DNA of 27,742 bases from NCBI GenBank assembly GCA_902497035.1, contig CABVDL010000026.1, positions 1 to 27,742 on the forward strand, given 5' to 3'. How positions within the stretch are numbered: position 1 is the first letter of the stretch; every line of letters begins with the position of its first letter. Source of the DNA: an uncultured Prevotella sp. (GTDB taxonomy: Bacteria; Bacteroidota; Bacteroidia; Bacteroidales; Bacteroidaceae). Of the stretch, positions 23,269 to 27,742 are shown piece after piece. A program made the position numbers and the translations under genes. The notes under the pieces were generated by a model. The model saw only the letters and a list, made by a program, of their open reading frames with translations. It did no database searches and was not told where the DNA came from.

Positions 23269-24630
23269 TTACTTCTCCTTTGCCAGACGTTCCTTGATGG
23301 CTTTGGTTTCCTCTTCGTAGCCGGGTTTGCCGAGCAGGGCAAACATGTTCTTCTTGTAGGCCTCAACGCCCGGCTGGTTGAAAGGATTGACGCCTTCCAT
23401 CAGACCGCTGATGCCGCAGGCCTTCTCGAAGAAGTAGATGAGCTGTCCGAGGTAGTATTCGTTGAGCTGAGGAATGCACACGCGGATGTTGGGCACACCG
23501 CCATCGACGTGAGCCAGCCTCGTGCCGAGCTCAGCCATCTTGTTGACCTCGTCGACGCGCTTGCCCTCAAGGAAGTTGAGGCCGTCGAGGTTCTCGTCGT
23601 CGTGTGGGAAGAGCAGCTTGCGGTTGGGTTCCTCTACCGACAGCACGGTCTCGAAGATGGAGCGCTCGCCCTGCTGTATCCACTGACCCATGGAGTGGAG
23701 GTCGGTGGTGAAGTCGCAGGCTGCCGGGAAGATGCCCTTGCCGTCCTTGCCCTCGCTCTCTCCGTAGAGCTGTTTCCACCATTCGGCGATGAAGTGCAGC
23801 TTCGGCTGGAAGTTGGCGATAATCTCAATCTTCTTGTTGAGCTGCGTATAGAGCGCCTGCCGGGTGGCGGCATACTGGGCGGCGATGTTGTCGGCGAATG
23901 CGACGTCGTTGGCGGTAGCCTTTTCCATATCCTGCGCACCCTTGATGAGGGCCTTGATGTCGAAGCCGGCCACGGCGATAGGCAGCAGGCCTACCGGGGT
24001 TAGCACCGAGAAGCGTCCGCCCACGTTGTCAGGGATGACGAAAGTCTGATAGCCTTCTTTCTCAGCGGTCTTGCGTGCTGCGCCCTTCACGGCGTCGGTG
24101 ATGGCGACGATGACTTTCTTTGCGGTATCCTTGCCGCGCTGCTCCTCGCACTGCTTCTTGAGCAGACGGAAGGTGAGAGCCGTCTCGGTGGTAGTGCCGC
24201 TCTTGGAGATGTTGATGACGCCGAAACGCTTGTCTTTCAGATATTCGGTCAGCTCTGCGAGATAGTCCTCGCTGATGCTGTTGCCTGCAAAGATGACGTT
24301 GGGAGCCTTTGCAGTATTGTTGACGAGCCACTGCAGCGAGTTGCCGAGCGCCTCGATGACGGCACGCGCTCCGAGGTAGGAGCCTCCGATGCCGGCCACG
24401 ACGACGGTGTCACACTCCGAGCGGAAAATCTCGGCACAGGCCTCGATGTCGTTGAGGAAGTCGTCGGTGGTCTGCGAGGGCAGGTGCAGCCATCCTAAGA
24501 AATCGTTACCTGCACATGTGCCGTTCTCCAGGGCTTCCTGGGCGGCATTTGCCTTTGGTTCCAGGCTTTCCACGGCTCCTTTGGGAAGGAACTGGGCAGC
24601 CTTGGTGATGTCTAAGCTGATGTTACGCAT
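23269..24630 (-). CDS. pgi: Glucose-6-phosphate isomerase
   Basis: The 453-residue enzyme interconverts glucose 6-phosphate and fructose 6-phosphate. Family hallmarks are GIGGSYLGARAVIEAL (80-95), NVGGRFSVLTPVGLLP (PGI signature 1) and GVNPFNQPGVEAYKKN near the C terminus (signature 2, with the catalytic lysine). The length fits the shorter bacterial form seen in Firmicutes and Bacteroidetes, not the ~550-residue proteobacterial form. It starts 9 bp after the gpsA stop codon, indicating co-transcription of gpsA and pgi. Confidence 0.97.
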   Translation of the reverse strand: MRNISLDITKAAQFLPKGAVESLEPKANAAQEALENGTCAGNDFLGWLHLPSQTTDDFLNDIEACAEIFRSECDTVVVAGIGGSYLGARAVIEALGNSLQWLVNNTAKAPNVIFAGNSISEDYLAELTEYLKDKRFGVINISKSGTTTETALTFRLLKKQCEEQRGKDTAKKVIVAITDAVKGAARKTAEKEGYQTFVIPDNVGGRFSVLTPVGLLPIAVAGFDIKALIKGAQDMEKATANDVAFADNIAAQYAATRQALYTQLNKKIEIIANFQPKLHFIAEWWKQLYGESEGKDGKGIFPAACDFTTDLHSMGQWIQQGERSIFETVLSVEEPNRKLLFPHDDENLDGLNFLEGKRVDEVNKMAELGTRLAHVDGGVPNIRVCIPQLNEYYLGQLIYFFEKACGISGLMEGVNPFNQPGVEAYKKNMFALLGKPGYEEETKAIKERLAKEK

Positions 24631-24639
24631 AGTACTTGT

Positions 24640-25635
24640 TTATCTGAATAAATTAGTCAAATGTTCAATTTCCTTGGCGGGACATGCCTGCTCATAGAGG
24701 ATGCGGTACATAGTGTCGAGAATGGGCATGGCGATGTGCATCCGGCTGTTGATCTCGGTCATGCATTTTGTGCCGTAGTATCCCTCGGCAATCATCTCCA
24801 TCTCTATCTGCGCGCTTTTGACGCTGTAGCCTTTGCCAATCATTGTGCCAAAGCAGCGGTTGCGGGAGAAATTGGAGTAGGAGGTCACCAGCAGGTCGCC
24901 GAGATAGGCACTGCCGTATGGCTCGCGGCTGATGGGACTTACGGCGTTGAGGAAGCGCGACATCTCCTGCATGGCGTTGCTCACGAGAATTGCCTGGAAG
25001 TTGTCGCCGTATTTCAGCCCGTCGCACATGCCGGCGGCGATGGCATAGACGTTTTTCAGCACGGCGGCATACTCTATGCCGATGATGTCGGAGGCCACGT
25101 GGGGCTTGATGTAGTCTGTCCTCAGCACGTCTGCAAAGGCCTGCGCCTTGTCCAGGTCCTGGCAGCCTATGGTGAGATAGGTGAGGCGGTGCATGGCCAC
25201 CTCCTCGGCGTGCGACGGCCCGCCGATGACGGCGAGATTGTCGTAAGGCACGTCAAACTTCTCATGGAAATATTCCGAGCAGAGCAGGTTCTCGTCGGGC
25301 ACGATGCCCTTGATGGCGATGACGATGAACTTGTCCCTGATGCTCACCGTGAGCTTCTTCAGATGGTCCTTGAGGTAGGGTGACGGCGTGACGAACACCA
25401 GCGTGTCGTATTTCTCGGCCGTTTTGTTGAGGTCGGACGAGAAGGCTATCTGGCTCACGTCGAATTGCAGGCTTGTGATATAGGCCGGGTTGTGGCCCGT
25501 GCGCCTGAACTCGGCGATGCGGTCCTCCCTGCGCATGTACCACCCTATGCGGCTGGTGTTGCCGACAATGACATTGGCGAGGGCCGTTGCCCACGACCCG
25601 CCTCCAATGACAGCTATGTTTCCGCAGTTATACAT
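24640..25635 (-). CDS. gpsA: NAD(P)-dependent glycerol-3-phosphate dehydrogenase
   Basis: The 331-residue cytosolic enzyme reduces dihydroxyacetone phosphate to sn-glycerol 3-phosphate for phospholipid synthesis. The N-terminal nucleotide-binding motif is VIGGGSWATALAN (9-21), giving G-G-G-S-W where many relatives have G-x-G-x-W. Further landmarks are VIAIKGIVPDE (105-115), VIGGPSHAEEVA (136-147, usually GPSFA) and EYAAVLKNVYAIAAGMCDG (188-206) with catalytic Lys194. It lies upstream of pgi by 9 bp and probably heads the five-gene minus-strand unit. The sequence before its ATG contains two copies of GTATTATAAT. Confidence 0.95.
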   Translation of the reverse strand: MYNCGNIAVIGGGSWATALANVIVGNTSRIGWYMRREDRIAEFRRTGHNPAYITSLQFDVSQIAFSSDLNKTAEKYDTLVFVTPSPYLKDHLKKLTVSIRDKFIVIAIKGIVPDENLLCSEYFHEKFDVPYDNLAVIGGPSHAEEVAMHRLTYLTIGCQDLDKAQAFADVLRTDYIKPHVASDIIGIEYAAVLKNVYAIAAGMCDGLKYGDNFQAILVSNAMQEMSRFLNAVSPISREPYGSAYLGDLLVTSYSNFSRNRCFGTMIGKGYSVKSAQIEMEMIAEGYYGTKCMTEINSRMHIAMPILDTMYRILYEQACPAKEIEHLTNLFR

Positions 25636-25639
25636 TATT

Positions 25640-25666
25640 ATAATACCATACTCATTATAATACTAT
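25640..25666 (-). repeat. Direct repeat of GTATTATAAT upstream of gpsA
   Basis: On the minus strand GTATTATAAT occurs twice, separated by GAGTATG, immediately before the gpsA ATG. A/T-rich direct repeats here could be a regulator site, or simply an unstructured ribosome-entry region of the kind Bacteroidetes use in place of a Shine-Dalgarno. Confidence 0.4.
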
Positions 25667-25670
25667 CCTC

Positions 25671-25698
25671 CGCCCCACGTGCTTCCGTTGGTGGGGCG
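25671..25698 (-). terminator. Hairpin between lysS and gpsA
   Basis: CGCCCCAC (25671-25678) and GTGGGGCG (25691-25698) form a perfect 8-bp stem with a 12-nt loop, 19 bp beyond the lysS stop codon. On the minus strand it is followed by GAGGATAG, not a U-tract. It probably separates lysS from the gpsA unit, but a factor-independent mechanism is not evident. Confidence 0.5.
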
Positions 25699-25717
25699 TG
25701 GTGCGGATGTTGGTTAA

Positions 25718-27454
25718 TTATGCCTGCGCTTTGTCAATCCACTGCTGGATTTGCTCCACGCTGGGCTTCTCGTAGTCGAGTTTGTATTTCTTGTTTATCT
25801 CAAGCATCTTCTGCTGCAGGCCCTGGGCCTTTTGTGCGCGTATGTCTGAGATGAGGTTGAAGCCGGCCTTGCGCAGCACGTAGACCCAGTTCTCGGGCAC
25901 TCCGATTTTCTCTTCCCATTCTTTCACGGGCGTCTGCGGCATCTTCACCTCGGGCTTGAGCTGCGGGAAGAGCATCACCTCCTGGATGTTCTCCTTGCCG
26001 GTCATCAGCATCACGAGGCGGTCGATGCCGATGCCTATGCCGCTGGTGGGCGGCATGCCGTATTGCAGGGCGCGCAGGAAGTCGTGGTCGATGACCATGG
26101 CCTCGTCGTCGCCCTTGTCGGCGAGCTTCATCTGGTCAATGAAGCGCTGCTCCTGGTCTATCGGGTCGTTGAGCTCAGAGTAGGCGTTGGCCAGCTCCTT
26201 GCCGTTCACCATCAGCTCGAAGCGCTCGGTCAGTCCGGGCTTTGAGCGGTGCATCTTGGTAAGGGGCGACATCTCAACGGGGTAGTCGATGATGAATGTG
26301 GGCTGGATGTACGTGCCCTCGCAGAACTCGCCGAAAATCTCGTCGATGAGCTTGCCCTTGCCAAAGGTCTCGTCCACGGTGTCCATCTTCAGCTTGTTCA
26401 TGGCGATGTCGCGTATCTCCTCCTCCGACAGGCCGTTGAGGTCGTAGCCGGTCTTTTCCTTGATGGCGTCGAGGATGGGCAGCCGGCGGAACGGGGCCTT
26501 GTAGCTGATGACTTTGCCTTGGTACTCCACTTCGTCCTTGCCGTTGACAGCGATGCAGATGGTCTCAAGCAGCTGCTCGGTGAAGCTCATCATCCAGTTG
26601 TAGTCCTTGTAAGGCACGTACAGCTCCATGCAGGTGAACTCGGGGTTGTGGTATTTGTCCATGCCCTCGTTGCGGAAATTCTTGCCAATCTCATACACGC
26701 CCTCAAAGCCGCCCACGATGAGGCGCTTCAGGTAAAGCTCGGTGGCAATGCGCATGTACATGTCGATATCGAGCGCATTGAAATGGGTGATGAACGGCCG
26801 GGCCGAGGCACCGCCGGGAATGTTCTGCAGGATAGGGGTCTCCACCTCGGTGTAGCCATGCTTGTCGAAGAACTGGCGCATGGTGCGCAGTACGGTGGCA
26901 CGCTTGAGGAAGGTCTCCTTGACGCCGTCGTTGACAATAAGGTCAACGTAACGCTGGCGCGCGCGCATCTCGGGGTCGTCAAACTTGTCGTAGGCCACGC
27001 CGTCCTTGTATTTCACGATGGGCAGCGGCCTGAGGCTCTTAGAGAGCAGCGTGAGTTCCTGGGCGTGGACTGATATTTCGCCGGTCTGTGTCCTGAATAC
27101 GAAGCCCTTGATGCCGATGATGTCGCCAATGTCGAGCAGCTTCTTAAAGACGACATTGTAGAGGTCTTTGTTGTCCTCTGGGCAAATGTCGTCGCGGGTT
27201 ACATACACCTGTATGCGGCCCTTGCTGTCCTGTAGTTCCACGAAGCTGGCCTTGCCCATGACACGGCGGCTCATCATGCGGCCGGCGATGGTCACCTCGG
27301 GCTTCTCGCCGTCCTTGAAGTTAGCCTTGATGTCATCTGACCAGTTGGTAACGGGATATTCAGCGGCAGGGTAGGGGTTGATGCCCATGTCACGCAATTG
27401 CTGCAGGCTTTGGCGGCGGCCAATCTCCTGCTCACTCAACTCTAAGATATTCAT
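25718..27454 (-). CDS. lysS: Lysyl-tRNA synthetase, class II
   Basis: Start chosen at the ATG at 27454 (MNILELSEQEIGRRQ); the in-frame ATG at 27505 would place the start in the promoter box. The product has 578 residues. The N-terminal OB-fold anticodon-binding domain (about 50-170) includes VTIAGRMMSRRVMGKASF. The class II catalytic core has motif 2 FRNEGMDKYHNPEFTCMELY (about residue 262 onward) and motif 3 GIGIGIDRLVMLMTG near residue 480. About 80 residues follow motif 3, including a KPEVKMPQ segment and a helical tail (KAQGLQQKMLEINKKYKLDY), longer than E. coli LysS; I believe this extension is usual in Bacteroidetes. It charges tRNA-Lys, a substrate also of MnmA encoded nearby. Confidence 0.97.
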   Translation of the reverse strand: MNILELSEQEIGRRQSLQQLRDMGINPYPAAEYPVTNWSDDIKANFKDGEKPEVTIAGRMMSRRVMGKASFVELQDSKGRIQVYVTRDDICPEDNKDLYNVVFKKLLDIGDIIGIKGFVFRTQTGEISVHAQELTLLSKSLRPLPIVKYKDGVAYDKFDDPEMRARQRYVDLIVNDGVKETFLKRATVLRTMRQFFDKHGYTEVETPILQNIPGGASARPFITHFNALDIDMYMRIATELYLKRLIVGGFEGVYEIGKNFRNEGMDKYHNPEFTCMELYVPYKDYNWMMSFTEQLLETICIAVNGKDEVEYQGKVISYKAPFRRLPILDAIKEKTGYDLNGLSEEEIRDIAMNKLKMDTVDETFGKGKLIDEIFGEFCEGTYIQPTFIIDYPVEMSPLTKMHRSKPGLTERFELMVNGKELANAYSELNDPIDQEQRFIDQMKLADKGDDEAMVIDHDFLRALQYGMPPTSGIGIGIDRLVMLMTGKENIQEVMLFPQLKPEVKMPQTPVKEWEEKIGVPENWVYVLRKAGFNLISDIRAQKAQGLQQKMLEINKKYKLDYEKPSVEQIQQWIDKAQA

Positions 27455-27502
27455 TCCTGATAAATCTGATAATATTATCGTTGCAATACTGCTAAACGAC
27501 TG

Positions 27503-27510
27503 CAAAAATA
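27503..27510 (-). promoter_or_regulatory. Predicted -7 element for lysS
   Basis: Read on the minus strand, this is TATTTTTG, a TAnnTTTG match 49 bp upstream of the lysS ATG at 27454. No TTG at the usual -33 distance is obvious. Its position supports the shorter LysS start. Confidence 0.5.
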
Positions 27511-27580
27511 CAAAATAATCTTCATTTCACCATGCTTTCACCTTGCTTTTGCTGAATATTAGCGTTTTTCAACGTTTGTT

Positions 27581-27683
27581 CCTGACTTCATCACATCTTT
27601 GGCTGGATAAAGTGTCAGCATGGATTATCAATTAGTTATAAGCATGTTTCTGCAATTGATGGTGACGCATTGACGAAGTCAGG
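27581..27683. repeat. Spaced inverted repeat in the gene-free right end
   Basis: CCTGACTTCATCA (27581-27593) and TGACGAAGTCAGG (27671-27683) are inverted copies matching at 12 of 13 positions, 77 bp apart. The enclosed DNA is A/T-rich and has no open frame. It could be a small element, a pair of binding sites or the closing stem of an RNA. No known transposon end is recognisable. Confidence 0.45.
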
Positions 27684-27742
27684 CGGGTATTCCTGTATGC
27701 GTGTCTGTTTTTTTATATACGCGCAAACGGTTGGGCGGGGAT

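Noticed and set aside
26249..27073. 274-codon plus-strand frame opposite lysS
   Set aside because: Antisense shadow of a highly conserved synthetase; the translation is low-complexity Val/Leu/His/Glu without a family signature.
1..27742. CRISPR array, tRNA or rRNA genes, insertion sequences, prophage
   Set aside because: No regularly spaced repeats, no cloverleaf-type tRNA sequence in the intergenic regions, and no transposase, integrase or phage-type gene were found. The three-way junction before rplS lacks tRNA arms and a CCA end.

Overview
The window looks like chromosomal DNA from a Bacteroidales bacterium, most likely Prevotella or a close relative. Four things point there: an adjacent SusC/SusD-type outer-membrane pair, promoter elements of the Bacteroidetes TAnnTTTG (-7) type, A-rich start regions mostly without Shine-Dalgarno sequences, and a secreted protease ending in a short GIYIVGGRKV-type tail. 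All genus-level statements are inference, because no database could be searched.

Layout. (1) 1-740: rplS (ribosomal protein L19) with a TAnnTTTG box, a compact predicted three-way-junction RNA leader and a clear terminator. (2) 741-1298: gene-free DNA ending in a promoter with two small palindromes and a leader of about 155 nt. (3) 1299-11773: a six-gene plus-strand operon encoding a SusC-like TonB-dependent receptor, a SusD-like lipoprotein, an unrecognised lipoprotein, an M16 zinc peptidase, a ChaN-like (haem-binding/Tiki superfamily) exported protein and an exported CbiX/CbiK-type tetrapyrrole chelatase. Gaps are 13 to 37 bp or the genes overlap. (4) 11791-14040, minus strand: a small exported protein followed by a secreted M6-like metalloprotease. 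(5) 14211-20599, plus strand: a purH gene reduced to the IMP cyclohydrolase domain, then mreB-mreC-mreD-mrdA-rodA, the rod-shape and elongation cluster. (6) 20668-25635, minus strand: gpsA-pgi-HAD phosphatase-small exported protein-mnmA. The small exported protein is a paralogue of the one in region 4. (7) 25718-27454, minus strand: lysS. The remaining 288 bp have no gene but carry a spaced inverted repeat.

How it fits together. Most of the window is housekeeping: translation (rplS, lysS, mnmA), cell wall (mre/mrd/rod), central carbon and lipid metabolism (pgi, gpsA) and purines. The exception is the six-gene operon. It has no carbohydrate-active enzyme. Its predicted products would form a path across the envelope: capture and import at the outer membrane (SusC/D plus lipoprotein), proteolysis in the periplasm (M16), binding of haem or another cofactor (ChaN-like), and insertion or removal of metal from a tetrapyrrole (CbiX-like, with a signal peptide). 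I read it as a candidate haemoprotein or metal-tetrapyrrole scavenging system, comparable in logic to the Fus ferredoxin-uptake system (TonB receptor plus M16 protease) but built on a Sus/Rag-type importer. It is the most interesting object in the window. The substrate is unproven.
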